Below are positions 14,521 to 22,684 of a stretch of DNA of 31,380 bases, piece after piece (the first letter of the stretch is position 1; every line of letters begins with the position of its first letter). The position numbers and the translations under genes are program-made. The stretch is from an uncultured Lachnospiraceae bacterium (GTDB taxonomy: Bacteria > Bacillota > Clostridia > Lachnospirales > Lachnospiraceae), in assembly GCA_910589075.1 (NCBI GenBank), contig CAJUSK010000014.1:1-31380 (forward strand), read 5' to 3'. A model generated the notes under the pieces. It ran no database searches and was not told the DNA's origin. It saw nothing but the letters and a program-made list of their open reading frames with translations.

Positions 14521-16086
14521 ATGGAGGCAAATAACTGCGTCCTTGAAATGCAACATATCTCCAAAAGTTTTCCGGGTGTCAAAGCGCTGGATGACGTTTC
14601 CCTGACCGTGCGGCCAGGGACCGTCCACGCACTGATGGGGGAGAACGGTGCCGGCAAATCCACACTGATGAAATGTGCCTTTGGACTTTACCAGCCGGAT
14701 GAAGGAGAAATACGGATCGAAGGAAAGAGTGTATCCCTGCCGACTCCAAAGGCCGCCATGGTGGCAGGCGTTTCCATGATCCATCAGGAACTGAACCCTA
14801 TCATGACACGCAACGTCATGGAAAATATCTGGGTGGGACGGGTTCCCTACAGAAAAGTGGCAGGCGTTCACTGGGCAGACGATAAGAAAATGTATCAGGA
14901 TACCGAGAAACTGTTTCAGGATCTGGGGATTCACATAGATCCCAGGGAGAAGGTCAGCAATCTGTCTGTTTCCCATTGCCAGCTTCTGGAAATTGCCCGT
15001 GCGGTATCCTATGGCGCCAAAGTGATCATTATGGATGAGCCCACCTCTTCCCTGACTGAAAGCGAGTCAGAGCTTTTATTTGGTATTATCAGGAAACTGA
15101 CCAGACAGGGAGTTGCGATCATCTATATTTCCCATAAGATAGAAGAAGTGCTGGATATTACAGACGAGGTTACAGTGCTGCGGGATGGCCGGTTCGTAGG
15201 GACCTGGCCCACGAAGGAACTGGATATGGACAGCATTGTCAGTAAAATGGTGGGACGGGAGATGACAAACCGCTTTCCCAGCCCAGGGCACACCATGGGG
15301 GACGTATATCTGGAAGTGTCTCATCTCACATCTGCCCTGCCCCATTCTTTTTCCGATATCAGTTTTACATTGAGAAAAGGGGAAATACTGGGAATAGGAG
15401 GACTGGTAGGCGCCCAGCGGACGGAACTGATGGAAAGTATCTTTGGGCTGCGTCCCATTTCTTCCGGAACCATACACATTGACGGCAAAGAAGTGAAAAT
15501 CAGAAATCCCAGGGAGGCTATCCGCCATAAAATTGCCCTGCTGACAGAAGAACGGCGCGTAACGGGTATTATTCCCATGCTTTCGGTGGGAGAAAATATC
15601 GTACTGGCAAACCAGACGGCAAACCGGAGCAAATACACAGCCGGCGGTCTGTTCCTGAATTATGGGGCCAGAAACGCGGATGCGCAGAAATATGTGGACT
15701 CCCTGTCCATCAAGACACCGGGGCTGAAAGCACAGATTCAGTACCTGTCCGGAGGCAATCAGCAGAAAGCCCTGCTGGGCCGCTGGATGCTGTTGGAACC
15801 GGATATACTGATTATGGACGAACCTACCCGCGGTATTGACGTGGGCGCTAAATATGAGATTTACTGTCTGATGGAAGAGATGGTGCAGAGAGGAAAATGC
15901 GTGATTATGATCAGTTCGGAAATGCCGGAACTGATGGGAATGAGCGACCGGGTTATGGTCATGTGCGAAGGACATCTGTCGGGTATTTTAAACCGTGACG
16001 AAGTAACGGATGAACGTATTATGTACCTTGCAAGTACCTATGAGAATACAGAGAGGAGTAACGAAGATGCAAAAGAAACCATTTAA
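14521..16086 (+). CDS. mglA: Galactose/methyl galactoside ABC importer ATPase, duplicated
   Basis: A 521-residue protein with two tandem ABC domains, the normal layout for carbohydrate importers of the CUT2 class. First half: Walker A GENGAGKST (40-48), Walker B IIMDEPTSSL. Its signature is NLSVSHCQLLEIARA, with S-V-S in place of SGG. Second half: degenerate Walker A (GGLVGAQRTEL), perfect signature LSGGNQQKA and Walker B LIMDEPTRGIDVGAKYE. The asymmetry (one full and one degenerate site) is typical. It powers uptake through MglC of sugar bound by MglB. AAGGAGGG precedes the ATG. The 3' end overlaps mglC by 20 nt, so the two are translationally coupled. Confidence 0.93.
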   Translation: MEANNCVLEMQHISKSFPGVKALDDVSLTVRPGTVHALMGENGAGKSTLMKCAFGLYQPDEGEIRIEGKSVSLPTPKAAMVAGVSMIHQELNPIMTRNVMENIWVGRVPYRKVAGVHWADDKKMYQDTEKLFQDLGIHIDPREKVSNLSVSHCQLLEIARAVSYGAKVIIMDEPTSSLTESESELLFGIIRKLTRQGVAIIYISHKIEEVLDITDEVTVLRDGRFVGTWPTKELDMDSIVSKMVGREMTNRFPSPGHTMGDVYLEVSHLTSALPHSFSDISFTLRKGEILGIGGLVGAQRTELMESIFGLRPISSGTIHIDGKEVKIRNPREAIRHKIALLTEERRVTGIIPMLSVGENIVLANQTANRSKYTAGGLFLNYGARNADAQKYVDSLSIKTPGLKAQIQYLSGGNQQKALLGRWMLLEPDILIMDEPTRGIDVGAKYEIYCLMEEMVQRGKCVIMISSEMPELMGMSDRVMVMCEGHLSGILNRDEVTDERIMYLASTYENTERSNEDAKETI

Positions 16087-17068
16087 ACCAAAAGACTTCA
16101 TGATGAATTACGCTCTGTATCTGATCATGCTGCTGATCGTGATTATCATAGCGTGCATTTCTCCTAAATTTATATCTCTGCGGGTAATCCGCGATATTTT
16201 GACACAGAGCTCCACCAAAATGCTGGTGGCTCTGGGGTGTATGTTTATTATTGTATCCGGTTCCGCCGACCTTTCCGGAGGACGTGTGGTGGGACTGGCG
16301 GCAGTGGTGTCCGGCTCCCTGGCACAACAGGCAGCCTATGCCAATAAATTCTGGCCCGGCATGGGGGAACTGCCCGTTATCGTCCCCATACTGGCATCCG
16401 TACTGGTAGGACTGCTGGTGGGCGCCTGTAACGGTTATGCCGTGGCAAAGCTGAAAGTGCCCGCCTTTCTGGCCACGCTGGGCATGCAGATGATTGCCTA
16501 TGGCGTCAACTGCCTGTACTTCAACAAAGCCCCCAACAATTCCCAGCCTCTGGGCGGCTACAAAGAATCTTTTGGCAACCTGGGTACAGGCTCCATCGCC
16601 GGCATTCCCATTCTGGTCATGATTGCCCTGGCGCTTTGCGCCGTTGTCTGGATCATCCAGACCAGAACCTGTCTGGGAAGGGAAATCTTTGCAGTGGGCG
16701 GCAATCCCAATGCTGCCAGAGTATCCGGCATCAATGTGTTTAAAATACTGATGATTACTTATATGATTGCCGGCGCCCTGTACGGCTTTGCCGGATGTCT
16801 GGAAGCGGCACGGACCGGCAGCGCCACCAGCTCATACGGTCTCAGCTATGAACTGGATGCCATTGCTTCCTGTATTGTGGGCGGCTGCTCTGCCAGCGGC
16901 GGTATTGGTTCTGTCCCTGGCGTCATTGCCGGTGTTCTGATTTTCAACGTTATCAATTACGGCCTGACCTTTATCGGCCTCAGTTCCTATTGGCAGTTTG
17001 TCGTAAAAGGTCTGATTATCATTATCGCCGTTGCCATTGATGTCAGAAAATATGCGTCAAAGAACTGA
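16067..17068 (+). CDS. mglC: Galactose/methyl galactoside ABC importer permease
   Basis: A 333-residue integral membrane protein with about eight to ten hydrophobic segments, the usual size of CUT2-class permeases. The signatures VSGSADLSGGRVVGLAAVVSG and VPAFLATLGMQMI are characteristic. GREIFAVGGNPNAARVSGINV is the cytoplasmic loop that contacts the ATPase. SCIVGGCSASGGIGSVPGVIAG completes the pattern. The ATG at 16067 follows GAGAGGAG and lies inside mglA (20-nt overlap). An upstream in-frame ATG at 16010 is less likely. The protein ends AIDVRKYASKN, as usual. It forms the channel, probably as a homodimer. Confidence 0.92.
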   Translation: MQKKPFKPKDFMMNYALYLIMLLIVIIIACISPKFISLRVIRDILTQSSTKMLVALGCMFIIVSGSADLSGGRVVGLAAVVSGSLAQQAAYANKFWPGMGELPVIVPILASVLVGLLVGACNGYAVAKLKVPAFLATLGMQMIAYGVNCLYFNKAPNNSQPLGGYKESFGNLGTGSIAGIPILVMIALALCAVVWIIQTRTCLGREIFAVGGNPNAARVSGINVFKILMITYMIAGALYGFAGCLEAARTGSATSSYGLSYELDAIASCIVGGCSASGGIGSVPGVIAGVLIFNVINYGLTFIGLSSYWQFVVKGLIIIIAVAIDVRKYASKN

Positions 17069-17229
17069 CGCTCCGAAACAGGCTTGCATCTGTGGTGAGA
17101 GCAACAGGTATGACCGCTTTTTTCCGTATTCAGAAGCAGTATAAAGGGCACATGCAGTATGTGGGAGGCGTCTGTGCAGGCGCTAAAGACACAGAGGCCG
17201 GAAAAGGAGGCCGTGAGAGGTATCGGTAT

Positions 17230-18183
17230 ATGAAGAAAACAATGTGGCACCGGGCCGTAATGCTCTTAGTGTGCCTGGCGGCTTCCGGGTTTTTGATGGT
17301 TTCCCTGTTGGGAAGGCAGGAACAGAACACAGATCAGGACTGGATTCGTATCACGGCGGTACTCCCGCACAAAGATTACGGCTATTGGTCGATTATGGGG
17401 GAAGGCATCCTTGCCGGAGGGAAAGAATACGGCGCTGATGTAAAGATTGTCATTCCACGTATGAATTATGACATCGCCCAGATGACTCAGCTCATCCGGC
17501 AGGAGACAGCGGCCAGGGTGGATGCGCTGATCGTGCAGGGAATTGAAGACCAGGGCTATCTGGAAGCCCTGGGCGAAGCACAGGCCCAGGGAATCCTGAT
17601 CGTCCTCGTGGATACAGATGTGGAAGGCATCTTTCCCCATCTGTATGTGGGGACAGACAACTACGCCGCCGGAATGAAAATGGGAGAAGCGGTAGCAGCA
17701 GTCACAGGCGGCCAGGGGACGATTGCAGTACTGTCAGGCGCGGAAAACTATCCAAACCTGGAAGAGCGGTATGATGGCATCTGCAAAGCGCTGGAACAAT
17801 ATCCGGATCTGACTGTGGCATGTCTGGAATATGACCAGTATGATTCTCTCCGTGTCATGGAAAAATATCATACCATAGCCAGAGAGTATCCGGAAGTGGA
17901 CACGCTGGTGTGTGTAGAAGGCACTTCCGGGCAGACACTGGGTACAAGGCTGACAGGGGAAACCAGAAAATTCTCTCATATCCTTGTGTTTGACCTGGTG
18001 GACGAGACAATGCAGGGACTGCGTTCAGGGGCATTTGAAGGCATCATGGAACAACAACAGGCCAATATGGGGCGGATCAGCGTATGTGAGATTATACGCT
18101 ACATGGAGTCCGGCGGGCAATGGGACCGCAAAATACTGACAGACGTGAACCTCGTTACGGCGGAAGGCTCGGAGGATACATGA
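17230..18183 (+). CDS. Membrane-anchored sugar-binding protein of a three-component sensor
   Basis: A 317-residue periplasmic-binding-protein-fold protein. It starts MKKTMWHRAVMLLVCLAAS, a signal or anchor helix without a clear lipobox. The RbsB/YtfQ-like domain shows DYGYWSIMGEGILAGGKEYGADV (first strand and helix) and ARVDALIVQGIEDQG. Further on are VDTDVEG, VGTDNYAAGMKMGEAV and VLSGAENYPNLEERYDG. It has no calcium loop and differs strongly from MglB. Only 1 nt separates its stop from the histidine kinase start. The combination of binding protein, YesM-like kinase and AraC-type regulator after a sugar transporter suggests it senses the sugar and touches the kinase rather than transporting. 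The start was chosen for GAGAGG 9 nt upstream; earlier in-frame starts add only non-homologous residues. Confidence 0.75.
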   Translation: MKKTMWHRAVMLLVCLAASGFLMVSLLGRQEQNTDQDWIRITAVLPHKDYGYWSIMGEGILAGGKEYGADVKIVIPRMNYDIAQMTQLIRQETAARVDALIVQGIEDQGYLEALGEAQAQGILIVLVDTDVEGIFPHLYVGTDNYAAGMKMGEAVAAVTGGQGTIAVLSGAENYPNLEERYDGICKALEQYPDLTVACLEYDQYDSLRVMEKYHTIAREYPEVDTLVCVEGTSGQTLGTRLTGETRKFSHILVFDLVDETMQGLRSGAFEGIMEQQQANMGRISVCEIIRYMESGGQWDRKILTDVNLVTAEGSEDT

Positions 18184-18184
18184 A

Positions 18185-19687
18185 ATGGATAAAGAAAGAA
18201 AACGATCTATTTCAACAGAGTATAAAAAAGGATATTCTGTGATTCTCGGTTGTGTGCTCATCATGTTTGCGGCTGCTTCAATGGGGAACTGGATGCTGTC
18301 CCTGGGCTATGAAAGTGCGCTGGACGAACTGCTGGAACTCAACCAGCTCTTTGTGGAAATCGAGACAGCCAATATGGCCATCAGCGATGCCTACCTGTAT
18401 CTGCGCGAGAGCAGCATGGAGGGATACGCCGAAGAGCGGGAAAACGTGCGAAGGCAGATCAGTGTGGTGGAACAGCAGGTGGCGCGTGAGTATTCCCGTG
18501 CCAAAAAAGACCTGGCCTGTATGACGGAAACCTATCTGGAAGAATGTGATGATCTGATCCTGCTGCTGAAAAGTTATGGCTCCCAGGACAAGCCTCAGGA
18601 AGTCAGCGACAAGGAGATTGACATACAGTTCAGAGCCACACAGGAGGTCATGGACTATATCAACACCAGTTTCAAGGACATCTATTCCATCGAACTGACA
18701 GTTTCACTGGAAAAGAAGCAGACAATGGCAGAAATCAGCAGGGCTATCGGCTTTTTACAGATCGGCCTGCTGGTGCTTGTGCTGGCTATCTATCTCAAAC
18801 ACAACCTCAAAATCATACGCAACATTTCGGACAGCCTGGGCCAGCTCACCCGCTTTGTGGAGTGTATCAAAGAAAATCTCTATCACACGGAACGGCTGGA
18901 ACTGCGCTCTCACGACGAGCTGACGATACTGGCTGACACGATGAACGATATGCTGGATATTATCCAGAAACAGGTGTGCCAACTGGAGCAGGACGGGCAG
19001 ATACGGGCGCAGATCAAAGAGATGGAGATAGACAACCTGCGTCTGAAAAATGAATTGCAAAGCAGTCAGATGAACCTGCTGCAATCCCGGATCAATCCCC
19101 ATTTTCTGTTTAACACCCTGAATATGATTTCCAATTCAGCAGTGATGGAGGATGCGGAACAGACAAGGACCCTGATTGACATCACCGCCGAATACCTGCG
19201 CTATAACCTGGATCGCCTGACAAAAACCGTTTCCCTTTCCGAAGAGATCGAAAATCTCAAAGACTACATTTATATTCAGAAATGCCGGTTTGAAGACCGC
19301 TTTACCTTCGCATTTGATCTTGACAAGAACTGCGGTATACAGAAAATGCCCTGTATGATCCTCCAGCCGCTGGTGGAAAATGCCCTGAAACATGGGATCC
19401 ACAATATGCTGACCGGCGGTAAAGTGACGATACGGACCAGACAGGCGCCGACGTACACCATCATCGAAATAGAAGACAATGGCTGTGGATTTGCGGAGGA
19501 ATATATCAGAAAGATCAGAAACGGCGAATTTGAATATGAAAAAGACGATCATGTGGGAATCCGCAACATTTACATGCGTCTCAAGCTTTTTTATCATGCG
19601 GAGATTGTTTTTGATGTGGACAGCCATCCGGGAAAGACAGTGATTCACATCGAGATTCCCGGTCAGGGAATTTTGCAGGGAGAATAG
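18185..19687 (+). CDS. Sensor histidine kinase, YesM/LytS-like
   Basis: A 500-residue membrane kinase. A first transmembrane helix (about 18-38) is followed by an extracytoplasmic helical sensor (about 40-185) rich in Glu and Leu heptads. A second helix (about 186-206) and a HAMP-like linker come next (SDSLGQLTRFVECI...HDELTILADTMNDM). The kinase core has the phospho-accepting His306 in RINPHFLFNTLN, typical of the YesM (His_kinase) family. The N-box is LVENALKHGI and the G-box EIEDNGCGF, ending HVGIRNIYMRLKLFY. GGAGG lies upstream and translation is nearly coupled to the binding-protein gene. The partner is the REC-AraC regulator starting 3 nt after its stop. The ligand is probably presented by the preceding binding protein. 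Confidence 0.9.
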   Translation: MDKERKRSISTEYKKGYSVILGCVLIMFAAASMGNWMLSLGYESALDELLELNQLFVEIETANMAISDAYLYLRESSMEGYAEERENVRRQISVVEQQVAREYSRAKKDLACMTETYLEECDDLILLLKSYGSQDKPQEVSDKEIDIQFRATQEVMDYINTSFKDIYSIELTVSLEKKQTMAEISRAIGFLQIGLLVLVLAIYLKHNLKIIRNISDSLGQLTRFVECIKENLYHTERLELRSHDELTILADTMNDMLDIIQKQVCQLEQDGQIRAQIKEMEIDNLRLKNELQSSQMNLLQSRINPHFLFNTLNMISNSAVMEDAEQTRTLIDITAEYLRYNLDRLTKTVSLSEEIENLKDYIYIQKCRFEDRFTFAFDLDKNCGIQKMPCMILQPLVENALKHGIHNMLTGGKVTIRTRQAPTYTIIEIEDNGCGFAEEYIRKIRNGEFEYEKDDHVGIRNIYMRLKLFYHAEIVFDVDSHPGKTVIHIEIPGQGILQGE

Positions 19688-19689
19688 AA

Positions 19690-21012
19690 ATGTTTACACT
19701 GATCATAGCAGACGACGAAAAAGCGGCATGCAAACGCCTGGAACTTTTTACCAAACGGGAATTTCCCGACATTGAGATTGTAGCCATTGTCAATGACGGC
19801 TATGAACTGGTGCGCAGTGCAGCGGCATTGATGCCGGATATTGCCATTGTGGACATGAATATGCCTGGCATGAACGGCATCCAGGCCATACGCATACTCC
19901 ATGAACGCAAAGTGAATACCAGATTTATCATAAATACAGCCTACGACGAATTTGATTATGTGAAACAGGCCCTGGACATGAAAGTTGACGCCTATCTGCT
20001 CAAGCCGGAAAAAAAGGAGCATTTTCTGGAAACGGTCAGAAAGGTGTGCGACAGCATACGCAGGGAACGGGAAGAAGAGGACTCCAGAAATCGGATGAAT
20101 TCTCTTCTGACAGGTATCCATTCGGTGGTTGAAAGTGATATTGTTTACTCCGTCCTGATGAAAGAGCCGTCGGAACACAGTATGCGTATGTACTGCGATA
20201 TGAATCACATACAATTCTGCGGCGCCGCCATGGCCACCATTCTTCCCACAGGGTTTGAAGAGAGACTCAGAGCACCGGAGAAAAATGTCTGGAATGAAAT
20301 TGTCCACCGCGCGCTGGACAGCCTTTGCAACTGCATTGTAAATGCCACGGATCACGGAATCAATCTTATCATACTGGTGCAGCCCCTGCAGTTCAAAGAC
20401 CGGCAGGAGACAGAAAACTGGATCAGAGATCTGGTATGGCTGGCCGTTGAAGAACTGCGGCGGGAGTATCCCATGCATTTCAGAGCCGGCATCGGCGGCT
20501 TTTACGAAAGTCTGTCAGAACTGTCCCGCTCTTACCAGGAAAGCCTGGAAGGCTTATACCGGAAAAATCCGGAGACAAAAGAGGAGGAAAAGGGGGATGA
20601 AAAAGGAGAAGGCCTGGAAAAGTGGCAGGAGGAGCTTGAACGCATCCATACATTGTGCAGGATGGATGGCGCATCGGATTATGTAAAAGAAGCCATCTGT
20701 TACATCGATCAGAATTTCGCCAGAGACATCTCTCTGGACAGCGTGGCAGAGGCAATCGGTATCAGTTCCTACTACCTCAGCCGCATCATCAGCCAGGAGC
20801 TGGGCATTACCTTTGTGGAATATCTGACCGGTCTGCGCATTGTGGAAGCGGCAAAACTTGCGGCCACCACCAGACTTTCCCTAAAACAGATTGCAGAACG
20901 CACCGGCTACCCCAATGATGCCTACCTTTGCAGAGTCTTCAAAAAATATGCCGGCAAGACAATCGGACAAATCCGCAGAGAAGAACAAAAAACCCCACCT
21001 CAACCAAGATAA
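19690..21012 (+). CDS. Response regulator, REC-AraC type (YesN-like)
   Basis: A 440-residue regulator. The receiver domain (1-120) has the acidic pair D8-D9 and phospho-acceptor D55 in IVDMNMPGMNG. T83 in NTAYDEF and K106 in LLKPEKK complete the site. A helical linker (about 125-330) includes a Lys/Glu-rich stretch (KEEEKGDEKGEGLEK). The C-terminal AraC domain has two helix-turn-helix units: SLDSVAEAIGISSYYLSRII and LKQIAERTGYPNDAYLCRVFKKY. It should activate transcription when phosphorylated by the kinase upstream. The direct-repeat-like A-rich stretches upstream of mglB are plausible targets. GGGAGAATAG precedes the ATG. It ends in a Pro/Gln tail. Confidence 0.92.
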   Translation: MFTLIIADDEKAACKRLELFTKREFPDIEIVAIVNDGYELVRSAAALMPDIAIVDMNMPGMNGIQAIRILHERKVNTRFIINTAYDEFDYVKQALDMKVDAYLLKPEKKEHFLETVRKVCDSIRREREEEDSRNRMNSLLTGIHSVVESDIVYSVLMKEPSEHSMRMYCDMNHIQFCGAAMATILPTGFEERLRAPEKNVWNEIVHRALDSLCNCIVNATDHGINLIILVQPLQFKDRQETENWIRDLVWLAVEELRREYPMHFRAGIGGFYESLSELSRSYQESLEGLYRKNPETKEEEKGDEKGEGLEKWQEELERIHTLCRMDGASDYVKEAICYIDQNFARDISLDSVAEAIGISSYYLSRIISQELGITFVEYLTGLRIVEAAKLAATTRLSLKQIAERTGYPNDAYLCRVFKKYAGKTIGQIRREEQKTPPQPR

Positions 21013-21046
21013 ACCCAAAACAGCATGAGCCGGGAAGGGGCGGGAA

Positions 21047-21130
21047 AAATTTACGGCCACGGAAGTGGACGGAAATGTTTCCCCAGGGGTGCGCCTGCAA
21101 GGCGAATGCGGAACTGGAACAGGAGAAACT
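21047..21130 (+). repeat. Dispersed repeat copy B, upstream of the alpha/beta hydrolase
   Basis: TTTACGGCCACGGAAG, GGACGGAAATG, TTTCC, then GCGGAACTGGAACAGGAGAAA follow in the same order and similar spacing as 8166-8256 upstream of greA. The middle (CCAGGGGTGCGCCTGCAAG) is not shared. As there, the repeat ends with the AGGAG used by the next gene. Its matched blocks are about 70-80% identical by eye. Confidence 0.6.
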
Positions 21131-21134
21131 AAGA

Positions 21135-22265
21135 ATGAATACAGAAGAATATGGCAGGCTGTTACGGAGCCTGAAAGAAAATGCAAGCATGATACAAGTA
21201 GACGGTCTGGAGATTGAAGTGCGGAACTGTGCAGATCGCGAGCCGGGAGCGGCGGATCCGAGAAGCGCAGCGGCGGCGGGCGTGACAAGGGAAGATTTTA
21301 TGCATTTCCGGGAGCGGCTTCATCCACAGCTATGGGCGAATGAAACACATCTGCTGGGGCCGGAGCAGGGGGAAAACTATTCGAAGCTGGAATTTTTAAG
21401 GGCTCAGTTCGGGTGGGTCAGCAGTGATATGTCCACAGGAATCCGGACAACATGTCATGAGATTGCAGCCGAACAGGGAAACTTCCACCTGTATCAGTAT
21501 GAAGTGCTGTCAAAGGAGACAGAGCGGCCTGCTTTAATCTTCATCCATGGAGGCGGATTTTTTGGCGGGAATATCACCACGGTGGAAAATCAATGTAAGT
21601 TATTGGCCCAGCTTTCCGGCGGGGTGGTATTTTCCGTGGATTATCCGCTGAGTCCGGAGCACCCATATCCGGCCGGGTTTGATACATGCTACGAAGCGTT
21701 GCGGTGGGTGTATGCCCATGCCGGTGAACTGGGGATTGGAGCAGACAAGATTGGTATGGCCGGAGACTCCGCAGGCGGAAACCTGACGCTGGCCTGCGCT
21801 TTGCGGGATCGGATGGAGGGAAACCATATGCTGTCCTATGAAGCGTTGATTTATCCGGGATCCCACATGGGAGAAACGCTGGAGAAGCCCATTTACTGGA
21901 AGCCTGAGATGTATGACAATCCAAAGCAGGATCCGCTTATTGAAGCGCAGATTCGGATTATCGGTGAAACATCTGTGATGGCAGCGTCGTGGTATATTCC
22001 GGAAGGGGTGGATGACAGTCAGCCCGGTATCAGCCCTATGCTGGCAGATTTCTCCCGGCTTCCCAAAACCACAGTTATGTCGGCGGAATATGATTTCCTG
22101 CGTGCGAGCTGTGAGGCGCTTTCACGGAAACTTGTGGCAGCAGGCATAGAGACACGTCATATACGATATGGCGGTATCTTCCATGGTACATTTGACAGGC
22201 TGGGCTATGCGCCGCAGGTGGAAGACATGCTGCTGGAGATTGCGACGGATCTGAAAACTTTATGA
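21135..22265 (+). CDS. Alpha/beta hydrolase, hormone-sensitive-lipase (esterase) type
   Basis: A 376-residue hydrolase. HGGGF (His138 to Phe142) supplies the oxyanion hole, and the nucleophile is Ser212 in AGDSAGGN. Asp320 in SAEYDFLRA and His350 in FHGTFD complete the catalytic triad. DYPLSPEHPYPAGFDTCYEALRWV is the classic stretch between oxyanion hole and nucleophile in HSL-type esterases. An N-terminal cap of about 110 residues is typical. No signal peptide, so cytoplasmic. It probably cleaves short-chain esters such as acetylated sugars, which would fit next to a sugar locus, but the substrate is unknown. The ATG at 21135 is chosen for AGGAGAAA upstream. A terminator follows at 22364. 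Confidence 0.88.
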   Translation: MNTEEYGRLLRSLKENASMIQVDGLEIEVRNCADREPGAADPRSAAAAGVTREDFMHFRERLHPQLWANETHLLGPEQGENYSKLEFLRAQFGWVSSDMSTGIRTTCHEIAAEQGNFHLYQYEVLSKETERPALIFIHGGGFFGGNITTVENQCKLLAQLSGGVVFSVDYPLSPEHPYPAGFDTCYEALRWVYAHAGELGIGADKIGMAGDSAGGNLTLACALRDRMEGNHMLSYEALIYPGSHMGETLEKPIYWKPEMYDNPKQDPLIEAQIRIIGETSVMAASWYIPEGVDDSQPGISPMLADFSRLPKTTVMSAEYDFLRASCEALSRKLVAAGIETRHIRYGGIFHGTFDRLGYAPQVEDMLLEIATDLKTL

Positions 22266-22319
22266 TTTTGAACTGGCCTATAAGCCCAGGCCGGCCCATT
22301 GGGAAACAATTACATAACA

Positions 22320-22365
22320 AACAATAGATTGCAGGCTTCGCCAGCAAACCTATTGTCATGAATAA
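22320..22365 (+). repeat. 46-nt dispersed repeat, copy 2
   Basis: It matches 7003-7048 at 45 of 46 positions. As in copy 1 it follows the 3' end of a gene and runs into a terminator. CAATAG and CTATTG near its ends are inverted repeats. No protein-coding explanation fits both copies. Confidence 0.8.
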
Positions 22366-22391
22366 AAAAGTCAACTTGCGTTGGCTTTTTT
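22364..22391. terminator. Bidirectional intrinsic terminator after the hydrolase
   Basis: AAAAAAGTCAAC (22364-22375), TTGC loop, GTTGGCTTTTTT (22380-22391). A 12-bp stem with one wobble pair, with A-run and T-run on opposite sides, so it could stop transcription on both strands. Confidence 0.85.
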
Positions 22392-22393
22392 GC

Positions 22394-22530
22394 ATGGAAT
22401 CGAAAACCGGCAAAGCCTGTTCTCTGTTGTTCATGGAATTGAAAACCGGCAAAGCCTGTTCTCTGTTGTCCATGGAATTGAAAGCCGGAAAAGTATACTT
22501 TCTGCTGTCTGTGAAATTAGCCCCCGGATT
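22394..22530 (+). repeat. 39-bp tandem repeats upstream of the Agr-like pair
   Basis: Three full units (22394-22432, 22433-22471, 22472-22510) and a decayed fourth. Units 1 and 2 match at 37 of 39 positions; unit 3 is more diverged. The period is divisible by three, so a frame runs through all units. That frame reads MESKTGKACSLLF, MELKTGKACSLLS, MELKAGKVYFLLS. An ORF from 22358 to 22651 contains them, but its start lies in the terminator region and has no ribosome binding site. Coding is possible but unsupported. Confidence 0.7.
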
Positions 22531-22599
22531 TTATGACAGAAAGCGCTCAAAGTCCGTTTTCTGTTTTCTCACCGAATCATCAGATCAGACATTTCACAC

Positions 22600-22657
22600 C
22601 TGCCAGGGTACATTCAGGAACATTTTGATTGCCCTGGCAGAAAAGATGTAGTAAAAT
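22600..22657 (+). promoter_or_regulatory. Promoter of the Agr-like operon with an overlapping inverted repeat
   Basis: TTGCCC (22629-22634) and TAAAAT (22652-22657) have 17-bp spacing, 28 nt before the start of the regulator gene. CTGCCAGGG (22600-22608) and CCCTGGCAG (22632-22640) form a perfect 9-bp inverted repeat. Its right arm overlaps the -35 and spacer; the half-sites are 32 bp apart, about three helical turns. Confidence 0.5.
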
Positions 22658-22684
22658 ACTGTTTTTCAGGGAGGAGGTACCGAT

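Noticed and set aside
22394..22530. CRISPR array
   Set aside because: The 39-bp units are directly adjacent without unique spacers and no cas genes are nearby. This is a simple tandem repeat.
22358..22651. 97-residue ORF through the 39-bp repeats called as a firm gene
   Set aside because: It has no ribosome binding site and starts inside the REP/terminator region. Kept only as a speculative finding.
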